NCBI GenBank assembly: GCA_017979445.1
Contig: CM030717.1
Coordinates: 11,117,639 to 11,181,638, forward strand
Origin: Akebia trifoliata
Taxonomy: Eukaryota; Streptophyta; Magnoliopsida; Ranunculales; Lardizabalaceae
Length of the DNA stretch: 64,000 nt
Direction of reading: 5' to 3'
Position 1 is the stretch's first letter. Each line of letters begins with the position of its first letter. Below the pieces are notes generated by a model, which searched no databases, had not been told where the DNA came from, and was given only the letters and a program-made list of their open reading frames with translations. Below are positions 24,880 to 37,423 of the stretch, in pieces. The position numbers and the translations under genes are program-made.

Positions 24880-26733
24880 TTAGTTTTCATCATCATTTTC
24901 AATGATATCTTCTTTAAGAACAGATGATAAAGCATCCACGTTACTTGCCGCAAATGCTAAAGGATCTTCAAAAGCGTCTACATCTTTATTCAATCTCTTT
25001 GGAGCTTCTAAAACCACGTGCCAAGCTTCCGTAGGCCGACTTTGATCTTTACAATAAAAAACTTGAGTTGCTTGTGAGGCAAGAATAAACGGTTCATCGT
25101 CCACTTTTGTATTTCTCATCAATCTCTCTAGATTAACATATCGTAAATTTGTGTCTCGATCAACCATATACCCATTTGAATCTTCTATACGCACCCAATC
25201 ACAATAAAATACCGTCTCTTTGAAATCTAGGTAGTCCAACTCAATTATTTTCTTTACAATACCATAATAGGTAACTTCTTCATCTACATAGTTCGTATCT
25301 CTAGCATTTGCCCGGAAACTCGTTACAGCTTTCATTGACACCCCAGAGTTTTGTGTTGATAAATTCATTTCATATTCCGCTGTATAGAAAACATACCCAT
25401 TTACTGCATATGCGTTATATGAAATTGCAGAAGCATTTGGGCCAATAGCAAGTCTTTTTGTGATTGAGGGGCTGAAATCGTCATGTAGTTGTTCTCTAAC
25501 CCAATGAGCGTATGACATTTCTTTCTCTACTTGTGAATTGGTCTTTCGACTATTAGCCCTTGACGCAAGACTTTGAAGGTATTTATCATATTTCCTATAG
25601 AAGATAGTATGAATTAATGAGGTTTAAATTCATATAATATAGAAATAAATTTGAGTTGTTGCTACATACTTTTCCCATTGAGAATTCTCAGCAGACTGAC
25701 GAAGTACCCATTTGCGAACTTGTTCGTACTCCACATTGTTCAGAACATAACGTTTCCCATTCTTATCAATAGGGTAGGCAGGTTCACAGCCATCATTCAT
25801 AATCATATGTTGGCCTCGTTGATGACTTCCTATTTGACGTAAATCATCGGGCATGTAATGCATAGCATACATCATTGCTTCTTCCATAAGATAACATTCT
25901 GTGATAGAACCTTCTGGGAATGTTTGGTTCACCACATATCGTTTATAACTCTTCATCATCCTAATAATGTTTTACGAATTAGACAACAATAAGACAAATA
26001 AAAATATTCATTACTTATTGATCATCACATACCGTTCAAAAGGATACATCCATCGATATCTAACTGGTCCACACATCAGCGCTTCCTCCACCAAGTGCAC
26101 AAGGAGATGTATCATAGAAACAAAAAAAGAAGGTGGAAAATATTTTTCGAATACACACACTGTTTCTACAATACGTCCTTTAAAACTTTGTAGCTCCAAA
26201 CGATTGATTTTTTTCGAGCATAAGACATTGAAAAACATCGACAGTTGTCGAATAGCGGCACGCAATGGCTTTTGATTCTTCATCTTGAATGCGTGCATTA
26301 GCAACACCGGTAATAAATGTTGCATAAGTATGTGGTAATCATGTGATTTCAAATTTTTCAATTGAAGTTCTTGTAAACTCACATTTTGTTTCCAATTTGA
26401 ACTGTATCCGACAGGAACTTTCAAATCCCACAAAGTTTTACAAATTAATTCTTTTTCCTCATTAGACAGTTCGTAAAGAGCTTTTGGTAAAACCTCATTG
26501 CCATTAATGTTCATCGGCCACAAATTCTTTTTTATCTTCATTTCTTTCAAGTCTAATCGAGCTTTACGGCCATCCTTCGTCTTATCCTTCGTCTTCATAA
26601 TTGTTGCGAAGAGATTTTCAGTCACATTTTTCTCAATGTGCATCACATCAAGATTGTGACGAAGTGGCAAATCCCTCCAATAAGGCAAGTCAAAGAATAT
26701 TGATCTTTTCGACCATGGAGTTTCATCATTCAT
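24880..26733 (-). pseudogene. TNP2-like CACTA transposase, N-terminal half missing
   Basis: Minus strand, three exon-like blocks. 26,733-26,030 reads KRSIFFDLPYWRDLPLRHNLDVMHIEKNV (in part), typical of the middle of plant Transposase_21 proteins, and ends YPFERY-like at a donor (cg|gtatgt). 25,959-25,660 begins MMKSYKRYV after a cattattag acceptor and holds EGSITECYLMEEAM. 25,518-24,880 carries the DUF4216-like block (YYGIVKKIIELDY, VFYCDWV, PFILASQATQVFY). Upstream of 26,733 only a few residues precede a possible acceptor near 26,765 and then non-coding DNA, so the N-terminal half with most catalytic residues is lost. Long open frames suggest the rest decayed slowly or recently. Confidence 0.88.
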
Positions 26734-26764
26734 AGAGTTTCATCATTCATGAGCCATCCTCATA

Positions 26765-29700
26765 CCTGAATGACGTAAAATTCTATATAAAAAAAAATCT
26801 ATTTCCATAAGTAAACAGTTCCAATATAAAAAAATTCAATAAATATTAGACTAAAATTAGTTAATCACAGAAAAGCCAGGTATGACAGATGTATTTGGAT
26901 AACTTAATGAATCTTATAACAAACATGTCCAAGACTAAGATGATTAGGATTGGCCCAAGTAGAGACAAAGCCAGTCTAGGTATATAATTAAACCAAACCG
27001 AGTTGTTAGCAAGTTGAATCAATCCAGTTAAAGCAAAGACAGGCTGACTTAGTATGAAGACCCAGAGAAGGGGATCGATGATCATAACAATTGGTTCAAT
27101 TACTATCTTTTGCAATATACATTATATATATATATATATTTATGGACATCATATAGTACATTGGTCATTGACATTGGAAGAATCCTTTTACAAACTTTGG
27201 GGGGACTATCAAGTGATTTTGTACCGATTTTCCAGCCAAAATGCATGCACATGGAATTCTGGACAAGAATCAAAGCTCTTGTTTAGTATCCAAAGGAGTA
27301 AGCCATTTACAGAGAAGAGATGCCCTTTGAAACATAAACTAAACTCCAAGAACTGTCCACGGTTGATATTTTCACAGTAATAAGCTAGGAGAATTACTTT
27401 GTAAGTATAATAAACTAACGTAAAAACTTTCAAGTCTTTTGGTATTCAAGCAGCTGCTTCACTAGAATCTTCAATACCTAAAAGGATTCCAAATAATTAT
27501 GATAGAACTTAACAAATACATCCTAAACAAAAAATAATCCCTGACAAACCAAACTATCCCCACAAAGTTTCCGAATGAATTTCTAAAAGTACATACCTAA
27601 CTGAACATTAGATTTTATTTTTTTTTCATGCAATTTGCAAAAATGCACAGAACACAATAAACTAGCCTGCAATTATCAGCAATGCACCCACATTGTATAC
27701 CATGGGTACAGTCAACAATGTGTAGACAGCAGACTAGCCTCCTAGCACCAAAAACCTGAATGCCTATATAGTTCCATCATTACTTGTCCTAGACTCCGTG
27801 GACTCATCCATAACTACACTAAGCCGTTCACACATACATCAGATAATATAAACAATGAAATGCAAATGATTGCTGCAGAACACAATAGTCTGACTGAATG
27901 AAGTAAACTCAATTGCAGATATCCTTAAAAAACTCTCCTCACATGCTACATGCTAGAAATGTTCATAGAAATACTAATAATTGTTACCAAAAGATAAAGT
28001 CTCATATAAGTTATAACTCCTTTCTCATTCCACTCTCAATTTTAATATATGGAAAAAAGAAAATAAAATTAATGGTTAATTAGAAACAATTATCAATAAA
28101 CCAGATATCCTCTAAGCCTCTCCTTATATGTAACATGTTATAAATGTTTATGGAATTACAGGTAATTGTGACCAATCACCGTCCACCTCCTTGAACTGCT
28201 AGCAGTTTGACGACACACCATTTTCTTTCCTAGTTGGGTGCCTTAAATATAAAAGCCTCATGTAACTCCTTTCTCCATCCACTCCCAATTACATTGTACC
28301 AGACATAAGAAAATATAAGTGATGGTTAGCAAGGATTAGCAATACATTTCCATTGTTTTACAAAATGGATACATTTTATCTTGCTTTGGAGGCTTCAAGC
28401 AAGAACCGGATATCCTCGGAAACTATCCTCACACGCTACATGCTACAAATATTTAAAGAAATACAAGCAATTGTTACCTATCACCAACACACTCATCTAC
28501 CCAGCCTATGCAAACTTAATTTTGCTCGTTCATAGTTATCCATCATTAATTAGTAATGTGATCTATAGAAGTATCAAAGCGATATCGAATGTATGGAGCC
28601 TAGACACACACACACACACACATGCAGCTGTTGACTGTCATACAATATTAGCATTCTATTAGAACCTAAGAATACTGCCTCAAAATGAAATATAGCGGAA
28701 TCAGATAGGAAGAATGGAGTAAGGAACAGATAGGAGTGGTGTTTGACTCAAGTCAAAACCCCTATAACCTTTAAAAATTATAGGAGAAAACAACATTTTT
28801 CACTTTCGTTTGAGTTCTCTTATGTATGCATGTTTACAACAACAAAAACTCAATCAAGTAGAACAAAACTTGCCAAATTGTTGCATAGTAAACAAGTGTT
28901 CTTGGGTTTCAAACATTGAGTTACATCTGTAACTTAATCTGGGTCTCAATTAATTGAGCGTCGAGTAGCTACACTTCAGGTTCTTTCTCTAGTAACACAA
29001 AACAGTTCAATTGCAAAATTAGACCAAACAAGATAACAAATTTAGATTACATGTGTGTATCTGTGTATCTCTATTGCATATATGGCATATGTGTGTATCT
29101 CTTTTGTGTAATAAATAGATAAATAAAATTTTCTTTAAACACAGAAAAATGCCACATCCACATTTTAACATTAACAAATACCATTAGAGATTTGTAGGCA
29201 CTACTAAAGAAATTAAAGGTTTGTCTGAAGGATCAACTTTCAAGTCCATATCCTTTGAAAGGAGAAATTTGAGGCAAATACTTGAGGAAATAAGGTGTTC
29301 CAAGGGAATCACTAATACAAAATCTCTACTTTTATTCCTGCTCAACAAACCCTCCTTAAGCTGGACCTCTCAGGTAAGAGTCTTTTTCTTCCAATTATTT
29401 TAATTACTACTACTAGCAAGAAAAAAAAAATGGAGATGAGAGCGACATAACGCATCCAATTTTCAAATTAAGAAGCACTCAATGTATTTTATTACAAGAA
29501 GTCGGACTTAGTATGTTAGACAGCCCTCAATCCATAAGGGAACTAATTTTGAATCCAGGAAATCCTAAACAATCATGAAACGTGCTCCATTCTATCATGC
29601 AAGTGTGAATCACGTAGATAACTATCAAACAGGATTATAATCGAATCACATAAATCTTTCCACTAATTTCAATTCAAACCAAATTATAGACTTTAAGGTC

Positions 29701-30690
29701 TAGCTCAATGAGTGGGTGGGTCACATGTGTCTAGCTCAATGTGTAGGTGGACCATGCACATGGTACACATGACGGAAGATTGAATTTTAGTTGCTCAAGT
29801 GGACATGGTTGTGTCATGAACTTGAACTCAAAGAGGTATTTAAGCATGGCTCTTAGGTGATTGCTGAAGAAGTGGACCAATTTTGTTGGTGTTGGCGTAT
29901 CTGTGTTAGTAATGGCTTTTAATTAAAGTGCTTGCTTTTATATACAGAATCTGAGAGTACAAGGTGAGACATTTTTTGGAATGCTAAATGGAACTAGGAG
30001 GCTTGAAGCAGGAGTAACTATATTGTTGTTGTGAAATTATGAGAGTTTGATGTTTGGTTTCTATTACAAGAATAAGAGATGAGCAGAGGAGTGTGTCTGT
30101 TCAATAATATGGGTGAGATGGACCATTGGCATGTATAAGAGGTCACATTATACATATAGAGGGAAATCACAGAGTTGACAGAGAGCTCCAAAAATAGACC
30201 CTTAACGAACTAAACTCAAATCAAAGAAACTACATTCATATCATCTAAGCTAAATTCATAGAAAAATGCATCCAATTAGATTTCTCCAATTTTAGATCCA
30301 AATTTATCAGAAAAGCTCCAAAAAAAACTATAGATCACCATCAAAACATAATAATTAGAGAATATTAAAGTGAAAAATAGAAGCAGTAAAGAAACTAGAA
30401 TAAAAATATAAGAAATAAAAAGAAGTGAAGATGGCCGACTGGAAAATTAGGGTATTTACCAAAAAATTCGCTAATAACTCTACGATTAGAAGTTCATTTT
30501 AGCACAAATAAGCTCGGTAAACAAGATTAAAGAATCTAAAGTAGAATTTTAACAAGATTAAACTGAAATTACAGAGAAAATTATAAAATGTACCACTTAA
30601 AAGGCTAAAACGAGGCAGGAAGAAAATCTGATTTGCAGAAACACTAAAGATCTCTGGATTTGAAGCAGATCAAAAATCTATCAACGAAGT
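26765..30690. other. CACTA interior, non-coding
   Basis: Nearly 4 kb where the first half of TNP2 would be expected, without recognised coding sequence. About 27,915-28,480 holds three degenerate direct copies of a unit beginning 'agatatcct...ctcacatgctac' and continuing to 'aattgttacc' (starts near 27,915, 28,099 and 28,404). A CA microsatellite is at about 28,602-28,622. Small frames at 29,221-29,403 and elsewhere were not recognised. Confidence 0.5.
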
Positions 30691-30714
30691 GATCGATCGA
30701 TCGATCGGTTTGAT

Positions 30715-31203
30715 CAATCGGTGTTCTCGAATGCCTCTCGAATGTCTGGTTTGATCGGTGATCAGTGTTCTCGAATGCCTCTCCAATGCAGCTCGAATGC
30801 CGCTCGAATGCCTCTCGTATGCCTCTCGAATGCCGCTCGAATGCAGCTCGAATGCCTCTCCACAGTCTATTTTGGTAAGAAATTCAGAGTCGAAGAGGGA
30901 GATTGAGAAGAGTAGATCGAAGAGGGAGATTGAGAAGAGTAGATCGAAGAGGGAGATTGGAGATTGAGAAGAAATTTCAAAAGGAGAGGGAGATTGAGAA
31001 GAGAAGGAAAATCGAAACTGTTCGATAATTTTATTAAAAATAAAAAATAAAATATAAAATACCGGTGGGTCGTTGGGCTGGGGCTGTCGAATACGCGTGT
31101 TGGGCTTAAATGCGGGCTTTGGGCCGGCGAATATAAACGTGAGATTTGGGCCGTCGAATTTACCGTTAAATAAGTGCAGAATTTGGGCTTTTTTGACGTA
31201 GTG
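30715..31203 (-). repeat. Right CACTA terminus with two kinds of short tandem repeat
   Basis: About 30,727-30,860 has roughly ten copies of a 10-bp unit of the form 'ctcgaatgcc' or 'ctcgaatgca'. About 30,893-31,010 has three or more copies of 'agtagatcgaagagggagat'. The last 150 bp carry 'gccgtcgaat' motifs like the left end. This is the promoter-side end of the element, since its genes read leftwards. Confidence 0.75.
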
Positions 31204-31206
31204 AGC

Positions 31207-31675
31207 CAGTTTTCAATAGAATCAGCCAATACATAGTTGTCCCCCGATCCTGACCCTATTCATTTTTCTTCTCTTGCAGAGGCCACCTAGCTTGGTTGTA
31301 GGTGGTATATTTCATTTCTTTTACCAAATGAGATGTCATAGAAAACATAAATAGATTAAATTTCTCTCTCCATATAATGTTAGATCTTCTCTATCCAAAT
31401 GAGATTCACATTGTAGTCATCAGTTGTAATATTCATTTTTATCCATTTGTAATTGAAATCCTGATATTTATGGTGTTGTGATACACATAAAGATGAATAA
31501 TGTTTTGTGCCACTAACATGAGGTTTTGGGTTGGATCCAAAACGAAAATTGATTCAATACCTAAGGTTGATAATTTAAGTAAATAATATTTACGAAAGAG
31601 ATTGCAGATGACTGAAAGCAAATTTGCAGCATTAGATTTTTCTTAAGTTAGGAAAATTTAGGGGTAAATAAAAAT
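31207..31675. other. Intergenic, no recognised feature
   Basis: AT-rich, non-coding. It ends with AATAAAAAT (31,667-31,675), the left copy of the target duplication of the next element. Confidence 0.4.
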
Positions 31676-32404
31676 GGGAAAATTACTTAAAGGACCCTGA
31701 AGGAGGGATTTTTTTCTAAATAATCCCCAAGTTTTGCTCGGTTGCTTGATAGGACATTTAGTAAACTTTTTTTTTTCTTAATGGTCCTTCATTATTGGCG
31801 AACTCACTGCTTTTTTATTTACTGTTGAGTTCACCGCTTTTTTATATAGTGTCGAACTCGATGCATTTTTTTATTTAGGGTCAAGTTCACAATTTTTACT
31901 GTTGAACGCACCATTGTTTACTGTCGAGTTCACCATTTTTAAATAAAAAGCGGTGAACTTGACACTAGTGAGACTTACCCATTTCCAATTTTCTAGTTTT
32001 TTCAACTAAAATACATGGAAAGGTCGACTAAAAACTTGAGATAATGATTTGTTTAGATGATTTCAATCAAAATAATCATTCTTGATTGATTTTTTGTTAG
32101 GAATCTAGTTCCTAATGTGCCCACTCAAACTCAAACGAAAACGAAAGAAGGGGGCGATATCGAGTACTCAAGACACAAAGAATTGTGTAAAAACACAATT
32201 AAAACAATATTCTCTACTAGTTGACAAGAGAATTACATCCTTTTATAAATAAAGAGTCCTAGTCCTAATAATTTACTAATTCTACTTTTACTAAAATATA
32301 TATTCAAATCAAATACTTACTAAATCAATAAATAATCCTTCCGATAGAATCATAATAGAAATAGAAACTAAACCTAACGAAAATAGAGTCCTAAAAATGC
32401 CCCC

Positions 32405-33374
32405 TCTAAAAATCGATCATGTCCTTGTGGAGGTAAAGTAACTTCAATTGGAATATTTTCATCATCCACTTCATCTCATCCTTCTAGTAAATATATTTGC
32501 ATCTTCTTACAAGTATGGCTTGGAGTGTAATATTCATCGTAAGTATAATACAATCCTTTGTCCCATTGAACTTTCATCTCATTGCTTAAAATTCGTCATG
32601 TGGGTACCGTGATTATCTCATTTAGATTTTAGGTGTGTGTTTGACCATTGGTAACCATCCCGATACTGATCGATTTGCATGTCGATGTTAGAATAGTTAA
32701 TCTTCTTGTTTTCGAGCCAACATCGTTGCCTCTTGTAATGAAAGTTGAAACATCAACACTTCTTGCCCGATCTTATTTCGAAGGCCTTGGTAATTTTGTA
32801 CAAATTCGAAACCTTATTGTAGTTATACCAATATTCCATCAAGATTCTCGTAATCAGTTGATCCAAAATGAACCAATATGACTTTTGCCATTCTTTTTCA
32901 CTTCATATATGAATTTCTATAACCATACCATTGAAATCATTTTGACACAACTCCCTCCGCATGGAAAGAGGAAATGAAACGTTTTCGTTTTTAGCAAATT
33001 TATGGTAATAGAAAAATTGCTTTTCTTTATATATAAATTAATTCCAATAGATTATTCCCATCAAAACAAGGAAAATCAATCTAAGCAAAGCGTGGCATCA
33101 ATCTTTCTTCAATTCAATTTTCACGAGGTCATGGAATCATTCGATTATCATGCTCACCAACCTGATCTCCTACTTTTGAGTTTCCACCAATGACCTCAAT
33201 GGCTTGTACTTGAGGATTTGGTAAAGAGGGTGGTTGTTGAACTACCAATTTCTCTATAACCTGCTGGATTGACACCAAGGTAACTTGCATAGTGGTTGTT
33301 GCTTCCTCTAAACAATCAACGTGTTCCTCCATGAAACCCATGTTTGTTGGCTTCTTCTTCTTCTTTGTTGACAT
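32405..33374 (-). pseudogene. gag remnants of the gypsy-derived element
   Basis: Minus strand. Starting near 33,374, a Lys-rich head is followed by MEEHVDCLEEATTTMQ, like the N-terminal coiled region of gypsy gag. Near 32,580-32,480 reads WDKGLYYTYDEYYTPSHTCK, a decayed zinc knuckle of the CxxCxxxxHxxxxC kind in which cysteines have turned to Tyr. It then continues as IYLLEG to a stop. Protease, reverse transcriptase and integrase are absent. The central gag domain is mostly unrecognisable. Confidence 0.7.
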
Positions 33375-33526
33375 ACCCCAAACAGTGCTCTGATACCAAT
33401 TGCTAGGAACATAATTCCTAACGTGCCTACTCAAATGAGAGAAAGAATGATCTTAAGTACTCAACCACCAAGGATTGTGTAAAAACATGATTTAAAGCGT
33501 AATCTTGACTACTCAACACATTGAGG

Positions 33527-34245
33527 GGTTGGCTGGCAATGATATGAAATATACCTAATGTCCGAATTGATTTAATCAGAAAAAAAAAAAAAAAAAACAT
33601 GAAAAATCGGATTTTCGGATCGGATTCAAATTAGAATCTTAGATCCGAAATAATTTTAAATCAAATTTGGATCTACCCCAATCCGCTCCGAACATATTTT
33701 CATAAATTTTTTTTTTTAAATTCTTAATTTCATATAAATACACATAGATAAAACGTTTGTCTTTTTTCGCCTTTATATTTGTTGCTGGAAAATATATTTT
33801 TAAAATTTTTATATTTTTAATTTTTTGAAAATTGACCATTTGAAAATAAGTCATGTGTTTGGATCAGGTCAAATTGATTTCAAAATAAGGATGAAATTAA
33901 TGGATTGAATTCGGTTCACATATTCTTTAATCCGTTCGGATCAGATTGGGTACATCTTTATAATTTTTCGGATCAATATCAGAGTGGTACTGATCCAGTA
34001 CCAAACAGATCCCATTTCCAATCATACTTGTAGGTCATAAGTTCGATACCTAGTATGAGCATTAATTCTTTAGGGGCCACTTGCAAGGGCACACCCTCAC
34101 TTACCTAGTGCGTGTGATGTGCGGGCGTTGCACGTGCCCTGAGACTATTTCTTGGACAAGACTATGGTGTATGAACTGGGTAAAGCCCAGATACATGCAT
34201 GGTCCATTGTCTACAGAGATATCTGATTATCAAAAACTAAAATAA
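33527..34245. repeat. Repeat insertions inside the right LTR
   Basis: About 33,540-34,020 is a copy of repeat family R1 (rich in 'ggatcggatt' and 'gatccg', also at about 15,165-15,520 and 49,225-49,665). About 34,030-34,245 has a B-box-like 'aagttcgatacc' near 34,038 and may be a SINE relic. Left LTR sequence corresponding to both sides is continuous, showing that this block was added later. Confidence 0.6.
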
Positions 34246-34786
34246 AAAACAAGATTAAAGCAATATTTTCTATTAATTGATAAGGGGATTACATCTTTTT
34301 ATAAATAAAGATTCCTAATCCTAATAATTTACCAATTCCACTATTTACTAAAATACCAATCTATATCAAATACCTACTAAATCAATAATTAATTCTATCG
34401 ACAAAATTCTAATAAAAATAGAAACTAAACCTAACGAAAATAGACTTATAATATTTTCATTCAAATATTAAGAAAAATGTAAAAAATATTCCAAGCTTTT
34501 TTACATACAACTTCCAAATGTTTGAAAAAACCATTGAAAATGACTTATTCTTCCTTCTTAGATCATTTTCGATGGAAAAGAGCCTCCGAAACTTGATTGA
34601 GATGTCAAAAATTAAAATTTTTTTGGATGAAAACGATTAGTTTGAATGGTTAGGGCATTCAATCGGATTATTTAAAAAAAAAAGAATTTACTAACTGGAC
34701 TATTAAGAGAACGCTCAAAATTTAAGGACTCTTTAGAAACAAATCTCTCCTCCCACGGTCCTTTAAGTAATTTTTCCTATAAAAAT

Positions 34787-35607
34787 TCACCTGCACGTTG
34801 CTTGGGTGTTACTTTCAAATATAAAGAACACGAAAAAAATATGAAGACGTGTTGTGCGTTAGAGGAGTTCAAAATCTTGAAGCCTCTTCTTTAAGGTCTC
34901 TCTTATTGTGGTCCTAAACGCCAAATATTTATTAAATATTTGAATGAAAAACATTTTTCTTACCAAATTAGGAAAGTTCCTCAATCGTAAGATCCTTACC
35001 GTGTCTCAATGTGGCATAAAAAAAAGTAAAGTGATAACCTGACTTTAAAACTGTGATGATGCGAGTGTGCAGAGAAATATTCTTGTATCCTTAGGAAAGA
35101 AATGTATGATATGCTACCACATCAGTGCGCAATGTCAAGAGTAGTTTTCAAAGAAGTAATTTAGAAGGGTTCTGAAAAATATGCTTACAAAATTTTAAGA
35201 ATTTTTAAAATAAAAATTAAAAATAAAAATTTTCAAGATTAGATTTAAAAAAAAAAAAAAAAATTGAATTTCTATTAACATACCAAAATTTACTTATAAC
35301 ACACCATTCTCAATAGAGACAAAGACAACTATTTTATTTCAAAAGGATCAATATGTTGTTAGTAAAAGACAATGTGCCAATAGAATCTCTAAAAAATAAT
35401 ACTAATTAAAATAAATAAAATTTACCCTTAAGTTGCAGATGATTGAAAGCGAATTTTGCCATAGAACCATAGATCTTTTTCTTCAGGATACACAAGAGAA
35501 AAGATCAATAGTTCTATGACCTTCCCACGTCAATCATGTACACATGTTTTGTCACGTCGATTTATCATTAGTCAATAAAATACTCATCAAATTCAAAATC
35601 CCACTAT
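34787..35607. other. Intergenic, no recognised gene
   Basis: AT-rich with A-runs near 35,250. No coding region and no clear repeat ends were recognised. Confidence 0.4.
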
Positions 35608-35616
35608 TAAATATAA

Positions 35617-36284
35617 GGGAAATTACTTAAAAGACCCTCACAGAAGGGATTCTTTCTAAATAATCCCTAAGTTTTCAATGGTTGCTGGTAGGACATTTGG
35701 TATACTTTTTCTTTCTAAATGGTCCCTAGACCTCATCTCCCACATTTCTCACAATTGAATGTCTTAACCATTCAAGCTCATTGTTTTCATCCAAAATTTG
35801 GATTTTTGACATTTCAATTAAGTCTCAAGACTCAATTCCGTCAGAAAGAATAAGAATCATTTTCAAGGGTTTTTTCAAATATTTTGATGATGTATGTAAA
35901 AAAACTACGGTTTTTCAGATTATTTTTCTTAGTTTTTAGATAAAAATCGATCAAGAATAGTTCTTTTGGGTCGAAATCATTTAAATAAGTCATTATCTCA
36001 AGTTTTTAGTCGATTTTTTTTTCTGTATTTTAGTTGAAAATAACTAAAAAATTGAAAATGAGAGGATTTTACTAGTGGTGAATTCGGTAGTAATTAAAAA
36101 GCGCCAAGTTCAACAATAAATAAAAAGTGGTGAACTCGACAATAAATAGTTGTAAGTTCGATAGTACGAAGGGTCATTGAGAAAGAAAAAGTTTACTAAA
36201 TGTGTTGTCAAGCTACTGTGCAAAACTAATTAGGGACTATTTAGAAAGAAATTTTTCTATGAGAGTCCTTTAAGTAATTTTCCC
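35617..36284. mobile_element. Mutator-like foldback element A
   Basis: Left end GGGAAATTACTTAAAAGACC faces right end 'ggagagtcctttaagtaattttccc'-like sequence. It is flanked by TAAATATAA at 35,608-35,616 and 36,285-36,293, a perfect 9-bp target duplication. The 668-bp interior is partly self-complementary and related to element B. No transposase; a MULE-type MITE. Confidence 0.85.
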
Positions 36285-36293
36285 TAAATATAA

Positions 36294-36605
36294 CGTAACT
36301 AGGAATAAGTATGAAAACGTGACTCAAAGTCCAAGCCTTGCTTTAACGTCCCTTTCATGTGGACCTAAGCACCAAATATTAAATATTGGAACGAAAATGC
36401 TTTACCTTCCAAGTAAGTAAAGGTCCCAGACCGAATCTTGAAGAAAGTTTAAAAATATAACTTTTACAGTAGGATTTGAAATTTAAATTTATGAAAAAAA
36501 TTATGAGTTTCATTCATGTAGTACATTTTCAAAAGATTGGAGCTTAATTGGGACCTCCTTCTTTTACTTTATAAAGATAGATTCCTAATTAAGATAAGAA
36601 AATTT
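36294..36605. other. Intergenic, no recognised feature
   Basis: AT-rich spacer between foldback element A and the family F element at 36,611; no coding sequence. Confidence 0.35.
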
Positions 36606-36610
36606 CTTTG

Positions 36611-36812
36611 AGCCATGATATGACCACCGCACGTGGCATACTCAATCGGTTACCTGACGTGACAAGTTTGGCAACCATATATCTGTGTTCATCGGGGTAC
36701 ACTATTCCCTCAACATACATTTTTTATGAGAAACTGCAGCTGTGTATCCTGATGAGTGCAGATCTACGGTCCCGAACTTGTCACATGGGGTAGTCAGATT
36801 ATCGCCATTCAA
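36611..36812. repeat. Foldback MITE family F, copy 3
   Basis: Arms 'cacgtggcatactcaatcg' on the left and 'acttgtcacatggggtagtc' on the right, with loop sequence 'tttttatgagaaactgcag'. Upstream of NPF copy 2. Confidence 0.65.
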
Positions 36813-36954
36813 TTTCTGGACTCCTATTCATGTTCCATCCAAAAACATGTTAGGATGCCATTGTGATGTGGGGCAATAAATTTTCAGAATATTAAAAAAC
36901 TAAAATATAAGAAAGAGTCATGCCTGAGTAACATTAAAATGACATCATTTGAGA

Positions 36955-37085
36955 CATTGGTGTGCACAAAATCATAAATGTTTCTCACTCGTATCTCGAT
37001 GAAAGCATCTATGGTCTGTACACACATCCACGTCAGCAGTGTCCCAAACGATGTCAATTTCAATGTTACTTCAACATTTTCTAAT
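36955..37085. repeat. Short foldback repeat
   Basis: Contains 'aaatcataaatgtttctcac' facing 'gaaagcatctatggtctgta'. Similar sequence occurs at about 9,785-9,900, 42,060-42,165 and 47,250-47,335, mostly around the NPF genes. No target duplication identified. Confidence 0.5.
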
Positions 37086-37423
37086 AAGAAATATTATTTT
37101 CAACCATTGGATTTTAATTCTAAATTTAGAAATTTGGGGGTCGGCCACTAGCTAATCCTCGGATCCAGCCCAAATTAGGATTTTTTGTTATATTTATTTT
37201 TAAAATCTCATCTACGAGATGAACTTTAGGGGACTGCAATGTTATTTGGCCAAAATGACAATCCACATTGATCCCATGCCTCATAGTAAGATTTAAAATC
37301 TTATTAAGAAAGTTATTACGTTAGCCTCAGTCTTTATTGCATTAATTGAGAGATCTAGCTCTGTGATAAGATTGAGTATATAAGAAAGGTTGGCATTGAA
37401 GCCCATTGTCACTGATCTACAAT

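Larger units (their letters stand above)
32095..34450 (-). mobile_element. Non-autonomous gypsy-derived LTR element
   Basis: Left LTR at about 32,095-32,400 (starts TGTTAGGAA) and right LTR from 33,401 (TGCTAGGAA) to about 34,450, sharing 'ttataaataaag' and 'actaaacctaacgaaaatag'. The right LTR is interrupted by about 0.7 kb of other repeats. On the minus strand, a tRNA-iMet primer-binding site (TGGTATCAGAGCACTG, about 33,383-33,399) abuts the right LTR. A purine tract (AGAGGGGG) abuts the left LTR near 32,400. Only about 1 kb lies between the LTRs and it holds gag pieces only. It sits inside foldback element B. Confidence 0.8.
31676..34777. mobile_element. Mutator-like foldback element B, split by a nested insertion
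   Basis: Left end GGGAAAATTACTTAAAGGACC faces right end GGTCCTTTAAGTAATTTTTCC. Flanks AATAAAAAT (31,667-31,675) and TATAAAAAT (34,778-34,786) form a 9-bp target duplication with one mismatch, as made by Mutator-like elements. The internal sequence matches element A at 35,617-36,284 in inverted order. An LTR element occupies about 32,095-34,450, so the original foldback was only about 0.7-0.8 kb. No transposase was seen. Confidence 0.8.
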
